A stretch of 64,000 nucleotides of DNA from assembly GCF_003952725.1 (NCBI RefSeq), contig NZ_CP032509.1, positions 3,310,001-3,374,000 on the forward strand. The letters run 5' to 3'. Shown piece by piece: positions 50,912 to 60,499 of the stretch. Under the pieces are notes generated by a model that ran no database searches, had not been told where the DNA came from, and saw nothing but the letters and a program-made list of their open reading frames with translations. The position numbers were made by a program, and so were the translations under genes. Positions within the stretch are counted from its first letter, which is position 1; the number at the start of each line of letters is the position of its first letter. Source of the DNA: Georhizobium profundi (GTDB lineage Bacteria > Pseudomonadota > Alphaproteobacteria > Rhizobiales > Rhizobiaceae).

Positions 50912-51229
50912 TCAGCCTGCATCGTCCGGGCAGGCTTCGTCGGCAGCTGCGGCAGACGTTTCCTCGCCCTGCTGCTGCGCCGCTACGTCATCGGAGGACA
51001 TTGCCTGGTCTTCGTTGGCTTCCAGCGGCATCGTCGATCCATCCTTGGCGACGCTTCCCGTTTCCGCATTGGCGTTCGCATCCGCCGCACCTTCCAGAGG
51101 CGCGATCGATCCGTCCTTGGATATAGCTCCTGCGGCATTTGCTTCAGTGTCGGCGCATTGTGCGTAGGCCGCTCCACTGGAAACGGCGAGTGCGGCAATC
51201 ATTGCTGCGACTGTCATGATCTTGGACAT
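50912..51229 (-). CDS. Small secreted protein with two KDGS-x-x-PLE repeats
   Basis: A 105-residue protein with a clear signal peptide (1-23, cleavage after AYA). The mature part is acidic and Ala-rich, with two copies of a short motif: SKDGSIAPLEGA and AKDGSTMPLEAN, about 24 residues apart. Two Cys, one just after the signal cleavage site and one near the C-terminus (EACPDD), could form a disulfide. AAGGAGA lies upstream of the ATG. It is a periplasmic or surface protein of unknown role. Confidence 0.65.
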   Translation of the reverse strand: MSKIMTVAAMIAALAVSSGAAYAQCADTEANAAGAISKDGSIAPLEGAADANANAETGSVAKDGSTMPLEANEDQAMSSDDVAAQQQGEETSAAAADEACPDDAG

Positions 51230-51366
51230 CGTACATCTCCTTCTCCGTGAGGAGACGGAACAGGCCCGGATGCGCGATGTTCCGGGGCAGTACCAAAGGG
51301 CTGTATGTCTGCTGTCGACGGACGGACCTTCGGCCGTGGAGCTTGTGTCGTCCTAAGAGGCGATCA

Positions 51367-51398
51367 GCATTCGGCCCGCGTTTAATCGGGCCGAATGC
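51367..51398 (-). terminator. Strong hairpin after the SDR gene
   Basis: A perfect 12-bp stem (GCATTCGGCCCG / CGGGCCGAATGC) with an 8-base loop lies 18 bases beyond the SDR stop. There is no T run on the minus strand, so it may be Rho-assisted or protect the mRNA end, but the position fits a transcription end. Confidence 0.55.
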
Positions 51399-51415
51399 GC
51401 CGACAGTCTCGGCCG

Positions 51416-52198
51416 TCATGCCGTCGGCACGGTACCGCCATCGATGATGAATTCGGCACCGTTGATGCTCGCTGCCCGGTCGGATGCGAGGAAGGCAATC
51501 AGGTTGGCGATCTCGTCCGGAGTGGATGGTCGGCCGATCGGGATGCCGCCGAGCGAGGCCATGATCAGCCGCTTGCCTTCTTCCACGCCGCCGCCGTGCT
51601 CGGCGCCAAGCCGCTCGGCGAGGCTCACGGAAGCCTCCGTCTCGATCCAGCCGGGTGACACCCGGACGACGCGCACGCCGCGCGGTGCAACCTCTTTCGA
51701 CAGGCTCTTGCTATAGGTCGAGAGCGCAGCCTTGGCGGCGGCGTAGCCGGTAGTTGCTTCCGGCAATGGCAGTGCCGCCTGGATCGAGGTGACGTGGATG
51801 ACAACGCCGCTTTTGCGATCGAGCATCCCGGGCAACAACGCGCGATCGAGACGGACGGCCGGCATCAGATTGAGATCCAGTTCCTTCTTCCACTCACCGT
51901 CGTCGAGTGCCGCGAACCCGCCAGCCGGTGCGGATGATCCGCCCAGCATGTGGACGACGACGTCGACACCGCCCATCTCGTCAAGCACAGCGGCAGCGAG
52001 CGTCGCGCAACCTTCAACGGTCGTCAGGTCCGCTTCGACGAACGCAATGTCGTCATCGAAAGGCTGAGGCTTGGTGCGTGCGCTCGTCATGACGCGGGCA
52101 CCGAGCGAGCGGAAGAGCGCCACTGTCGCAGCCCCTGCCCCCTTCGTGCCGGAGGTCACGAGCGCGCGCTTACCCGCAAGACTGATGAACGGCGTCAT
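51416..52198 (-). CDS. Short-chain dehydrogenase/reductase
   Basis: A 260-residue SDR with the NAD(P)-binding motif [16 protein letters not shown] near 14-29 and NLM near 110. The catalytic Ser lies in [25 protein letters not shown] (about 138), and the Tyr-x-x-x-Lys is near 152-156. IDGG closes the fold. The substrate is not deducible. Its start overlaps the SnoaL-like gene stop by four bases, forming a two-gene operon opposite a LysR regulator, the usual plan for an inducible catabolic or detoxifying pair. Confidence 0.87.
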   Translation of the reverse strand: MTPFISLAGKRALVTSGTKGAGAATVALFRSLGARVMTSARTKPQPFDDDIAFVEADLTTVEGCATLAAAVLDEMGGVDVVVHMLGGSSAPAGGFAALDDGEWKKELDLNLMPAVRLDRALLPGMLDRKSGVVIHVTSIQAALPLPEATTGYAAAKAALSTYSKSLSKEVAPRGVRVVRVSPGWIETEASVSLAERLGAEHGGGVEEGKRLIMASLGGIPIGRPSTPDEIANLIAFLASDRAASINGAEFIIDGGTVPTA

Positions 52199-52524
52199 GG
52201 CACGATCTCCAGGTTCGCAATCCTGTCGCCATCGAGGACGAAGAAATAGCGCAAATCGACGGGGCTTCCCGGAAAGTCACCGACGAGGCGGCTCGTGACG
52301 ACCTTCCGGCCAGCACTGTCCGCGATCGCAAAAGGCTCTGTCGTGTAGTTGTATTCGCTCGACGCGTTCGCCTTCCACTCTCGGATCGCATCGCGCCCGA
52401 CATGCGTTCTTTTCTCATCGCGCACGACGGCGTCTTCCGTGAAGAGCGCGGCCACGTCTTCCGCGCTTCCGGTTCTGTCTGTTTCGAAATATTCGGCGAT
52501 GACCTTGGGCAGATGCGGACCCAT
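52195..52524 (-). CDS. SnoaL/NTF2-like protein
   Basis: A 109-residue cone-fold protein with the family pattern [43 protein letters not shown] (8-50) and the closing strands [20 protein letters not shown]. Such proteins are isomerases, dehydratases or non-enzymatic binding domains. It is the first gene of the pair with the SDR and is divergent from the LysR gene with a 102-base gap. Confidence 0.82.
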   Translation of the reverse strand: MGPHLPKVIAEYFETDRTGSAEDVAALFTEDAVVRDEKRTHVGRDAIREWKANASSEYNYTTEPFAIADSAGRKVVTSRLVGDFPGSPVDLRYFFVLDGDRIANLEIVP

Positions 52525-52626
52525 GACTGTTCTCCTTTGATGGCATCGGCTGACATCAAGGTAAGGCTGGACGACTCTCGCGATAACTGGGACAAAGGCG
52601 GACGAGGAATTTCGAAAAGCGGGACA

Positions 52627-53529
52627 ATGCGGGACGGTCTGATGGAACTCGAGGCGGTCATCGCGATCGCCAACAAGGGCTCGTTTCGCGCAGCGGCGCT
52701 TGATCTCGGTCTGTCGACCACCGCGCTGAGCAACCTCATCGGCAAGCTGGAGAAGCGGCTGGGCGTGCGCCTCTTCAACCGGACCACGCGCAGCGTTTCA
52801 CTCACGGACGCCGGTCGCCAATTCGTCCAGCAGGTCGGTCCAGCGCTGCGGGAAATCCAGCAGGCCATGGCGGTCGCGCGCTCGCAGCAGGACATTCCGT
52901 CCGGCACCTTGCGCATCAATGCGTTCCCGACGGCTGCGCGGGAAATTCTCGCCCCGCTCGTCCTGGCGTTCGTTCGGCGCTACCCTCAGGTTCACGTCGA
53001 CCTCGTCACGGAGGGGCGGATCGTCGACATTGTCGCCGAAGGGTTCGATCTCGGTTTGCGCAGTGCCGACCTCGTTCCGACCGACATGATCGCGCTTCCG
53101 GTGGGGCAGCCTCAAAGCTTTGCCGTCGTTGCGACGCCCGCCTATCTCGAGGCGCGGGGCGCGCCGATGGTCCCTCCGGATCTCTTCACCCATTCCTGCA
53201 TCCGCATCCGCTTGCCCAACGGCGCGCTCTATCGCTGGCACTTCGAGAAGGAGGGGGATGCAGTTCAGATCGATGTTCAAGGACCCATCACGCTCGATGA
53301 GGCGAGCCTTGCCCGCATTGCCGTGCTGGAGGGAACCGGCATCGGCTTTTTCATGGAAGCCGATGTGCGCAATGACATCGCCGCCGGGCGCCTGGTGCGC
53401 CTGCTTCAGGACTGGACGCCGCAGCGCGCGCCGCTCTGCCTCTACTATCCGGGGCGCCGCAACCCGTCGGCTGCGTTTCGCGCTTTCATCGACATGGCTC
53501 GCGCGACCGCGTCGGTGGGCAAAATCTAA
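52627..53529 (+). CDS. LysR-type transcriptional regulator
   Basis: A 300-residue regulator. Its helix-turn-helix ([58 protein letters not shown]) covers about 6-63 and the substrate-binding domain about 92-295. The ATG at 52627 is preferred because LysR proteins normally begin a few residues before this helix. It faces the SnoaL/SDR operon and probably controls it together with itself. Confidence 0.88.
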   Translation: MRDGLMELEAVIAIANKGSFRAAALDLGLSTTALSNLIGKLEKRLGVRLFNRTTRSVSLTDAGRQFVQQVGPALREIQQAMAVARSQQDIPSGTLRINAFPTAAREILAPLVLAFVRRYPQVHVDLVTEGRIVDIVAEGFDLGLRSADLVPTDMIALPVGQPQSFAVVATPAYLEARGAPMVPPDLFTHSCIRIRLPNGALYRWHFEKEGDAVQIDVQGPITLDEASLARIAVLEGTGIGFFMEADVRNDIAAGRLVRLLQDWTPQRAPLCLYYPGRRNPSAAFRAFIDMARATASVGKI

Positions 53530-53690
53530 TCAATTGCCTCAATAAAAACCCGTTACGCAATGCGATCCAACAGCTGTGCCAGAATGCATCAGTGCCGCCT
53601 TGGATGCGTCTCCGAAGCAATCGAGCAATTGCGTTCGCGAATTCTGTCGACCACTGTAGGCTCAATTGATTCGACCCTGAAACGATCGAC

Positions 53691-54641
53691 ATGCGGCACG
53701 AAAAAGCGAATGGGAAGGCGCGCCTCGTCAGCGCAACTTCTATTGCCTTACTTGGCTTTATTCTCGCCGGGTGCGGAACGCCGACGGATCTGCAGCGTGC
53801 CTCCACCAATGAGCGCATCGGCGCCGTCAAAGCGCTGGTCTTGCCGCCGCCCGGTGGCCCTTCGGTCGTCGATGTCGTGGAACGACGCTATTCCAACGCG
53901 ATCCAACAGGATGTTGCGCTGTCGGCGGCCTCCAACGTTCCCGGTCAGAACCTGCTGCGCGTCCAGCTTTTCGGGCCGATGGGCACGGAGGCAGGGCAGA
54001 CGTCTCTGTCCAACCTGCCCATCACGGAAACGACGATCCAGCGCGAAATGCGCGCCGCATTTCCTGGCGTGGCGATGCAGCGCTCGCCGCTTTATGCGCA
54101 AAACAGCTTCGGGCCGTTTGGCTATGCGGTGGGGCGCAGCGGGCGCGATTTGTGCCTTTACGCCTGGCAGCGGGTGACCGGGCCGACGAGAGCCGCACCC
54201 TTCTCGCCGCGCGGAACGATGCAGACGCGGCTGCGCCTGTGTCAGACGGGAGCAAGCGAACAAGCCCTGCTTTCCGTGATGTACGGCTATACCGTGACCG
54301 GCGGTTTTCCGGCAGCGGGCTGGAACCCGTTTGGCCCACCGCCGCCGCCCGACCCAAGATTGGGCGTGACAGGCAAGCCCGTGTTTCCGGCAGTTCCACA
54401 GCGTATGGAAACGGTTCTCGAGCCGGAGCCCGAGCCCATTCGACGCCCCGTCAGCCGCCGCGCTGTAGCACCCGGCCCGGCGCCCGCGCCTGCACAGGTG
54501 CCGGTCACTGCGCCCGTCGTGCGTGGCCCGATCGTGCCGCCGCCGCCGAGCGCTGCGACGGCTGTTCCCATTGTTCCAGCACCTCCGACAGTCGCCCCGG
54601 CACCTTCCAACGAGACGTCACCGCGTCAAATACAACCTTAA
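53691..54641 (+). CDS. bcsN: BcsN-like lipoprotein of the cellulose operon
   Basis: A 316-residue lipoprotein with a signal peptide ending in Leu-Ala-Gly-Cys (near residue 28). The globular part has TSLSNLPITETTIQREMRAAFPGVAMQ near 104-130 and is followed by a long Pro/Ala-rich tail (about 215-316). This matches the BcsN family found upstream of bcsA in rhizobia. It is a cellulose-related accessory protein of unclear action, perhaps an outer- or inner-membrane assembly factor. It is 181 bases upstream of bcsA. Confidence 0.78.
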   Translation: MRHEKANGKARLVSATSIALLGFILAGCGTPTDLQRASTNERIGAVKALVLPPPGGPSVVDVVERRYSNAIQQDVALSAASNVPGQNLLRVQLFGPMGTEAGQTSLSNLPITETTIQREMRAAFPGVAMQRSPLYAQNSFGPFGYAVGRSGRDLCLYAWQRVTGPTRAAPFSPRGTMQTRLRLCQTGASEQALLSVMYGYTVTGGFPAAGWNPFGPPPPPDPRLGVTGKPVFPAVPQRMETVLEPEPEPIRRPVSRRAVAPGPAPAPAQVPVTAPVVRGPIVPPPPSAATAVPIVPAPPTVAPAPSNETSPRQIQP

Positions 54642-54793
54642 GTGATTTATTTCTTTATCTATAACACGCATTGATTGCTCTCTCGCTTTAAGATTGGTTA
54701 AGCATGACAACGGATTTCGGAAAACCCGCGCAAGCGGCATGGCGTATATCCGCCGAGAATTGTCAGCCAATCTAAGGATTGGGGCGACATGAG

Positions 54794-54823
54794 ATGATCA
54801 CTATCGTGCCGGGACCCTTCTGA
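54794..54823 (+). CDS. Possible nine-codon leader peptide overlapping bcsA start
   Basis: A short frame reads Met-Ile-Thr-Ile-Val-Pro-Gly-Pro-Phe and stops in TGATG, where the A of its stop is the A of the bcsA start. GGGG lies about 10 bases upstream of its ATG. bcsA itself has no good ribosome site, so re-initiation after this leader is an attractive way to translate it. It could also be chance. Confidence 0.3.
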   Translation: MITIVPGPF

Positions 54824-57012
54824 TGGCCAAGCCCCTGTTTGCGTTCGTCTGGCTCATCGCGGCCGCCTGCATCGTCTTCATCGTCTCATTACCGATCAAC
54901 CTGCAGACGCACTTGATTGCCGGCACGATCGTGCTCCTGATCATGATCCTTCTGAAGCTTTTCAAATCGGAAGGCACTTGGCGGCTGGTGGCGCTGGCGT
55001 TCGGCACCGCCATCGTGCTGCGCTATGTCTATTGGCGCACGACCAGCACGCTGCCGCCGGTCAACCAGCTGGAAAGCTTCATTCCCGGCTTGCTGCTCTA
55101 TCTGGCCGAAATGTACAGCGTCTTCATGCTGTTCCTCAGCCTCTTCATCGTTGCGCGGCCCCTGCCCTCGCGCCCATCTCAGCCGGTCGACGAGGACGAC
55201 CTGCCGAGCGTCGATGTTTTCATCCCGTCCTACAATGAAGACCCGGTGCTTCTGGCGGACACGATCGCGGCTGCAATGGCGCTCGATTATCCGGCCGATC
55301 GGCTGACCGTATGGCTGCTTGACGACGGTGGCACGGACCAGAAGCGCAATTCCGACAACGTCATCGAAGGCCAGATTGCAGAAGCGCGGCGCGCCAATCT
55401 GCAGAAGCTCTGCGCAGAGCTCGGCGCTCGCTATTTGACCCGCGCCCGCAACGAGCACGCCAAGGCCGGCAACCTCAACAACGGGCTCGACCATTCGACG
55501 GGTGATCTCGTCGCGGTGTTCGATGCCGACCACGCACCTGCGAGGTCGTTCCTGCGCGAGACGGTAGGCTACTTCAACGAGGACAAGCGACTGTTCCTCG
55601 TCCAGACGCCGCACTTCTTCCTCAATCCCGATCCGCTCGAGCGCAATCTGAAGACGTTCGAAAAGATGCCGTCGGAAAACGAGATGTTCTACGGCGTCAT
55701 CCAGCGCGGTCTCGATAAATGGAACGCGGCGTTCTTCTGCGGCTCGGCGGCGGTGCTGCGGCGCGAGGCGCTTCAGGAAAGCAACGGCTTCAGCGGCATT
55801 TCCATCACCGAGGACTGTGAGACGGCCATCGAGCTGCACTCGCGCGGCTGGAACAGCGTCTATGTCGACAAGCCGCTGATTGCCGGCCTGCAGCCTGCGA
55901 CCTTCTCGAGCTTCATCGGGCAGCGCTCGCGCTGGGCGCAGGGCATGATGCAGATCCTGCGGTTCCGGTTTCCTCTGCTCAAGCGCGGGCTCTCCTTTCC
56001 GCAGCGCCTTTGCTATATGTCGTCCACGCTGTTCTGGCTGTTTCCCTTCCCGCGCACGATCTTTCTCTTCGCGCCGCTGTTCTACCTCTTTCTCGATCTT
56101 CAGATCTTCACGGCTTCGGGCGGCGAGTTTCTCGCCTACACGCTCAGCTACATGGCCGTGAACCTGATGATGCAGAACTACCTCTATGGGTCGTTCCGTT
56201 GGCCCTGGATCTCCGAGCTCTACGAATACATCCAGACGGTCCACCTTCTGCCGGCAGTGATTTCGGTCGCGCTCAATCCGCGCAAGCCGACGTTCAAGGT
56301 GACCGCGAAGGATGAAACGATCACGACGAGCCGCCTGTCGGAGCTGTCGCGGCCATTCTTCGTCATCTTCGGCGTGCTGCTGATCGGCGTCTTCGTGACG
56401 GTGTGGCGCATCTATGCGGAGCCCTACAAGGCAGATGTCACGCTGGTCGTGGGTGCCTGGAACCTTCTCAACCTGGTCATGGCAGGAGCGGCGCTGGGTG
56501 TCGTTGCCGAACGGCGCGAGCGGGCGGCGACCCGGCGCGTCCAGATCAACCGACGGTGTGAATTCGGCGTGGGCGACATCTGGGTGCCTGCCACGATCGA
56601 AGACGTCTCCGTCAACGGCGCCCGCCTCCGCGTCAGTGGCCACAGCGCGCTTGCCGCCGTCGACACCGGCCAAGCCAGCATCCGCTTCACGCCGCATTGG
56701 AGCACGGAGCCGGAAATCCTGCCGGTCACGATCCGCAACAAGGACCGTGAAGGCGACGCGGTGGCCATTGGCTGTTCCTTTGTGCGCATGAAGACCGTGC
56801 ATCACCGCATGGTCGCCGATCTGATCTTCGCCAACGCAAGTCAGTGGACCCATTTCCAGGCCTCGCGCCGGCGCAATCCCGGTGTTCTGCTCGGAACAGC
56901 ATGGTTTTTGCGCCTTGCGCTTTATCAGACCATCCGCGGCATCACCTATCTGTTCCGCACCGGAGATTCCGCCGTGGGCGCCCCTGCGCAAGCGAAGAGG
57001 GCACGCGCATGA
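54823..57012 (+). CDS. bcsA: Cellulose synthase catalytic subunit BcsA with PilZ domain
   Basis: A 729-residue inner-membrane GT2 synthase that polymerises UDP-glucose to cellulose and moves it across the membrane. TM helices lie at about 5-25, 30-48, 54-70 and 85-110. Catalytic motifs are Asp-Asp-Gly 167-169, Asp-Ala-Asp 234-236, Thr-Glu-Asp 329-331 and Gln-Arg-Ser-Arg-Trp 367-371. More helices follow at 400-560. The C-terminal PilZ domain (RRERAATRRVQINR near 564-577, then DVSVNGARL near 594-602) binds cyclic di-GMP, so activity should depend on that signal. It overlaps bcsB by four bases. Confidence 0.95.
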   Translation: MAKPLFAFVWLIAAACIVFIVSLPINLQTHLIAGTIVLLIMILLKLFKSEGTWRLVALAFGTAIVLRYVYWRTTSTLPPVNQLESFIPGLLLYLAEMYSVFMLFLSLFIVARPLPSRPSQPVDEDDLPSVDVFIPSYNEDPVLLADTIAAAMALDYPADRLTVWLLDDGGTDQKRNSDNVIEGQIAEARRANLQKLCAELGARYLTRARNEHAKAGNLNNGLDHSTGDLVAVFDADHAPARSFLRETVGYFNEDKRLFLVQTPHFFLNPDPLERNLKTFEKMPSENEMFYGVIQRGLDKWNAAFFCGSAAVLRREALQESNGFSGISITEDCETAIELHSRGWNSVYVDKPLIAGLQPATFSSFIGQRSRWAQGMMQILRFRFPLLKRGLSFPQRLCYMSSTLFWLFPFPRTIFLFAPLFYLFLDLQIFTASGGEFLAYTLSYMAVNLMMQNYLYGSFRWPWISELYEYIQTVHLLPAVISVALNPRKPTFKVTAKDETITTSRLSELSRPFFVIFGVLLIGVFVTVWRIYAEPYKADVTLVVGAWNLLNLVMAGAALGVVAERRERAATRRVQINRRCEFGVGDIWVPATIEDVSVNGARLRVSGHSALAAVDTGQASIRFTPHWSTEPEILPVTIRNKDREGDAVAIGCSFVRMKTVHHRMVADLIFANASQWTHFQASRRRNPGVLLGTAWFLRLALYQTIRGITYLFRTGDSAVGAPAQAKRARA

Positions 57013-59459
57013 CGCGCACTGCAATCGCCCTTGCAGCACTGCTCCTCGCCGCCGATGCGCATGCGCAAGGCACGCCGTTCGACATGTCGCCCGAACGACC
57101 GATTATCGAGGAAGATGTCGCCCCCGAAGCACCTGCATCGCCGGAAGTCTCGACACCGGAGCGCGAAACGTCGGAGCCGGCAACGCCCCAACCCGTCGAG
57201 CCGCCTTCGCTCTCTGATCCAGACGGTCGTTCCGATGCGGATACGGAGCCGTCGGCCTCGCCTGCCCCAGAGCCGTCCGAGCCCGCAACATCCGCCGAAG
57301 CAGACACGCTTCGCTATCTCCTGCCGGAGCCGTTGCTGAGGCTGAATGGTGAAGGCAGTCGGCGCAACTGGGCGATTTATTTGACGGAGGAACAGGCAGC
57401 TTCAGCTGTGCGGCTGAACGTCGGCTACCGCAACGCCGTGGTCGTCGCGCCGGAAGCGTCGCGCCTGTCCGTTTCCATCAATGGCGTGTCCGTTCTCCAC
57501 GAAAGCATCCAGGCGCCGGGCAACCCGGGCGAACTCACCGTCGATCTGGCTGCCGGCGTGTTGCAGCCGGGACGCAACGAAATCTCCGTTCAGGCGGTGC
57601 AACGGCACCGGACGGATTGCAGCATCGAATCGACTTACGAGCTCTGGACCGAGCTCGACGGAGCACGCACGTTCCTCGCCTTTCCGACATCCGACGCAAT
57701 CGGCCTCACAGGCGTGGAAGATCTGCGCGCGCTCAGCGGCGACATGAACGGCAGCGCCGATATCGCGATCATCGCACCCGTTCTGGCCCGCAGCGACATC
57801 GGCGCCGAACTGCTGCGACTGACCCAGGCGATCGCGCTCTCGTCCAGCTTTCCGGATCCGCAGTTTTCCGTTGCGCCGAACGAGGATGGGCTGATCGACG
57901 GCCCGGACCTGCGCGTTTTTGCTGGAACAGCGGAGGATATCGCAGACCTGGCCGAGATCGAGCCCGCGCAGATCAGCGGCCCGACGCTCATGCTTGTCGA
58001 TGGCGAAGGCAACACCTCGCCCAAATTGATCGTGACCGGCCAGACCCAGCAGGAATGGCTGACAGCCATCACGCAGATTGCGCAGCAGGTGGATCGGCCG
58101 GCCGGCGCACCGCGAGAATTTCTGACAACCGAGACGAATTGGACTCCGAATGCGCCGATGATCTACGAAGGGCGCGCCCTTAGCTTTGCAGAACTCGGTA
58201 TCGGTTCGGAACAGTTCTCGGGACGCCGCTACGCCCGCGCCTTCCAGTTTGCCGTGCCCTCGGACTTCTATGCCGGCTCCTATGGACAGGCGCGGATATT
58301 GCTCGACGCCGCCTACACGGGTGCCGTTCTGCCGGGCGGGCTGATCAACGTCTACGTCAACGGCAACATCGCGACATCCGTACCCATGACCGCGCGGCGC
58401 GGCGCGGTCCTGCGCCAGTTTCCCATCAAGGTCACGATGGAGCACTTCAAGCCCGGCGTGAACACGGTGCTGTTCGAGGTCGACCTCATCACCCGCGCCG
58501 ACGAAGTCTGTGCGCCGGGTGCCACCACCGACACCACGCCGCGTTTTGCGATCTTCGACACGTCGCAGTTCGTTCTTCCGGACTTTGCACGCATCGGCCA
58601 GATACCCAATCTCGCCGCCGTGGCCGGCACCGGCTACCCGTACAATCTGTCCCAAGACCCTGTGCCGTTGATGATCGGCCGGGGATCCACGGCGAGCCTT
58701 TCGGCAGCTGCAAACTTTTTGGCGCGCATGTCGGTCGCGAGCGGGCGCATCGTGCCGACGCAACTGGTCATGTCGGCAGAAATCGCCCGCGACCGGAGCG
58801 CGATCTTCTTCGGCACGCCGGCAAGCATTGCTGGCAGTGTTTTGACGCAGGTCGGGATCGACGCGCAAGCCGCCACGAACTGGGCGCCGGCGCGCTCTAC
58901 CGGCCAGATCGGCAGCCCCGTCGCCGGTGAAAGCGTTCCGGTGACGATGGAGGCCTGGCGCGGTCAGATGCAGGCAGGCTGGATCGCGCGCACCACGGAG
59001 TCCTTGCGCAATTGGGCTTCGGAAACCTTCAACATCACCAGCGACATGCTGCGCTTCGCGCCTGAGCAGGACGCCCCCTTCGTGCCTGCCGAAGGGGATA
59101 CGATGGTCGTTGCGCAAAGCATCAATCCATCGGGGACCGGCACCTGGACGGTCGTGACGGCACCGGATGAAGCGGGCATGCAACAGGGTGCACGCGAACT
59201 CGTGCGCAATACAAACTGGAGCCAGCTGGCCGGCCATCTGACCGCCTTCTCCGCTGACGGTCTGCCGGGGCGGGTGCTTGAATCCGGGACAATTTCACTG
59301 ATCGAGTCGCAGCCGCCATCCTTTGCAAATTATCGCCTTATCGCCGCGAACTGGCTTTCGTCGAACATCCTGTCCTATGCGCTTGCACTGGTTTTCGTGT
59401 GCATCGTCGTGGGGGCTGCGACGTCGGGCCTGCTTTCGCGGCTTGGGAGACGCCGTTGA
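57009..59459 (+). CDS. bcsB: Cellulose synthase regulatory subunit BcsB
   Basis: An 816-residue periplasmic subunit anchored by a C-terminal helix (about 790-810). A signal peptide (1-20) precedes an acidic Pro/Glu/Ser-rich stretch of about 80 residues that is not part of the usual fold. Carbohydrate-binding and ferredoxin-like repeats then follow (YLLPEPLLRLNGEGSRRNWAIYLTEEQ near 102-128, FPTSDAIGLTGVEDLRALSGDMNGSADIAIIAPVL near 225-260). BcsB guides the glucan out of BcsA. The start ATGA overlaps the bcsA stop; its stop overlaps the bcsZ start. Confidence 0.9.
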   Translation: MTRTAIALAALLLAADAHAQGTPFDMSPERPIIEEDVAPEAPASPEVSTPERETSEPATPQPVEPPSLSDPDGRSDADTEPSASPAPEPSEPATSAEADTLRYLLPEPLLRLNGEGSRRNWAIYLTEEQAASAVRLNVGYRNAVVVAPEASRLSVSINGVSVLHESIQAPGNPGELTVDLAAGVLQPGRNEISVQAVQRHRTDCSIESTYELWTELDGARTFLAFPTSDAIGLTGVEDLRALSGDMNGSADIAIIAPVLARSDIGAELLRLTQAIALSSSFPDPQFSVAPNEDGLIDGPDLRVFAGTAEDIADLAEIEPAQISGPTLMLVDGEGNTSPKLIVTGQTQQEWLTAITQIAQQVDRPAGAPREFLTTETNWTPNAPMIYEGRALSFAELGIGSEQFSGRRYARAFQFAVPSDFYAGSYGQARILLDAAYTGAVLPGGLINVYVNGNIATSVPMTARRGAVLRQFPIKVTMEHFKPGVNTVLFEVDLITRADEVCAPGATTDTTPRFAIFDTSQFVLPDFARIGQIPNLAAVAGTGYPYNLSQDPVPLMIGRGSTASLSAAANFLARMSVASGRIVPTQLVMSAEIARDRSAIFFGTPASIAGSVLTQVGIDAQAATNWAPARSTGQIGSPVAGESVPVTMEAWRGQMQAGWIARTTESLRNWASETFNITSDMLRFAPEQDAPFVPAEGDTMVVAQSINPSGTGTWTVVTAPDEAGMQQGARELVRNTNWSQLAGHLTAFSADGLPGRVLESGTISLIESQPPSFANYRLIAANWLSSNILSYALALVFVCIVVGAATSGLLSRLGRRR

Positions 59460-60499
59460 AGCGCCATGCCGTTGCCGCCGCATTTCTCGCACTTACCACC
59501 GGGCCAGCGATGAGCGAGAGCGCGCCGCCCATCAGCGACGCCGAGTGGTCGCTCTACAGCAGCCGCTTCGTCACACAGGAAGGCCGCGTGCTCGACGATG
59601 CCAATGACGGCATCAGCCACAGCGAAGGACAGGGTTACGGGCTGCTGCTCGCACAGATTGCAGGAGCTCGGGCCGATTTCGAGCGTATCTGGACATTCAC
59701 GCGCAACGAGCTTTTGCTGCGCGACGACGGATTGGCGGCCTGGAAATGGCAGGCCGACGCGACGCCGAACGTCACCGACATCAACAATGCCACCGATGGC
59801 GACATTCTGATCGCCTATGCCCTCGCGAGGGCCGGCGCAGGGTGGGAGGATCCACGCTTCACCGAAGCCGCGACGCGCATGGCGGAGGCGATCGGCATGC
59901 ATTTGACCTTCGAGCACGAGGGGCAGCTTCTACTTTCGGCCGGGGCCACCGGTTTTTCAGCCGAGGAGCGCGAGGACGGGCCGATCGTCAATCTCTCCTA
60001 TTGGGTGTTCGAGGCGTTTCCGGTGCTTGCCGATCTGGCGCCTGACACAGATTGGGATGCCATCGGGCAAAGCGGCGTCGCTCTTGCGGCACGTGCGGGC
60101 TTCTCCGATCGCCAGATGCCGCCGGACTGGTTGTCACTTGCGGGCGAGCCTCGACCAGCCGACGGATTTCCAGCGGAATTTAGCTATAATGCCGTGCGAA
60201 TCCCGCTCTACCTGATGCGAGGCGGGATGGGCGACGCGACTTATCTCGACGGATTGCGCGACGGCATGGTGGGTGACGACGGGGAATTGAACTTGATCGA
60301 CCTGACGACGGGCGACGTAACGGAAACACTGAGCGATGCCGGCTATCGGATCATTCCCGCGATGATCTCCTGCGTCGTCGACGATGTTGCGATCCCATCC
60401 GATCTGCGTACCTTTGCGCCGACCGTCTACTATCCCTCCACGCTTCATCTTCTGGCACTCTCGCATCTGCGCGAGAACCATTCGGGATGCCTCGAATGA
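59456..60499 (+). CDS. bcsZ: BcsZ: GH8 periplasmic endo-beta-1,4-glucanase
   Basis: A 347-residue GH8 enzyme with a signal peptide (1-20) and the catalytic segment DDANDGISHSEGQGYGLLLAQ near 44-64, whose Glu is the proton donor. WKWQADATPNVTDINNATDGDILIAYALARAG near 95-126 supplies substrate-binding residues and the general base Asp. It trims or edits nascent cellulose. The start is a TTG in a four-base overlap with bcsB and has GGGAGA six bases upstream; no ATG fits the signal peptide. Confidence 0.9.
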   Translation: MKRHAVAAAFLALTTGPAMSESAPPISDAEWSLYSSRFVTQEGRVLDDANDGISHSEGQGYGLLLAQIAGARADFERIWTFTRNELLLRDDGLAAWKWQADATPNVTDINNATDGDILIAYALARAGAGWEDPRFTEAATRMAEAIGMHLTFEHEGQLLLSAGATGFSAEEREDGPIVNLSYWVFEAFPVLADLAPDTDWDAIGQSGVALAARAGFSDRQMPPDWLSLAGEPRPADGFPAEFSYNAVRIPLYLMRGGMGDATYLDGLRDGMVGDDGELNLIDLTTGDVTETLSDAGYRIIPAMISCVVDDVAIPSDLRTFAPTVYYPSTLHLLALSHLRENHSGCLE

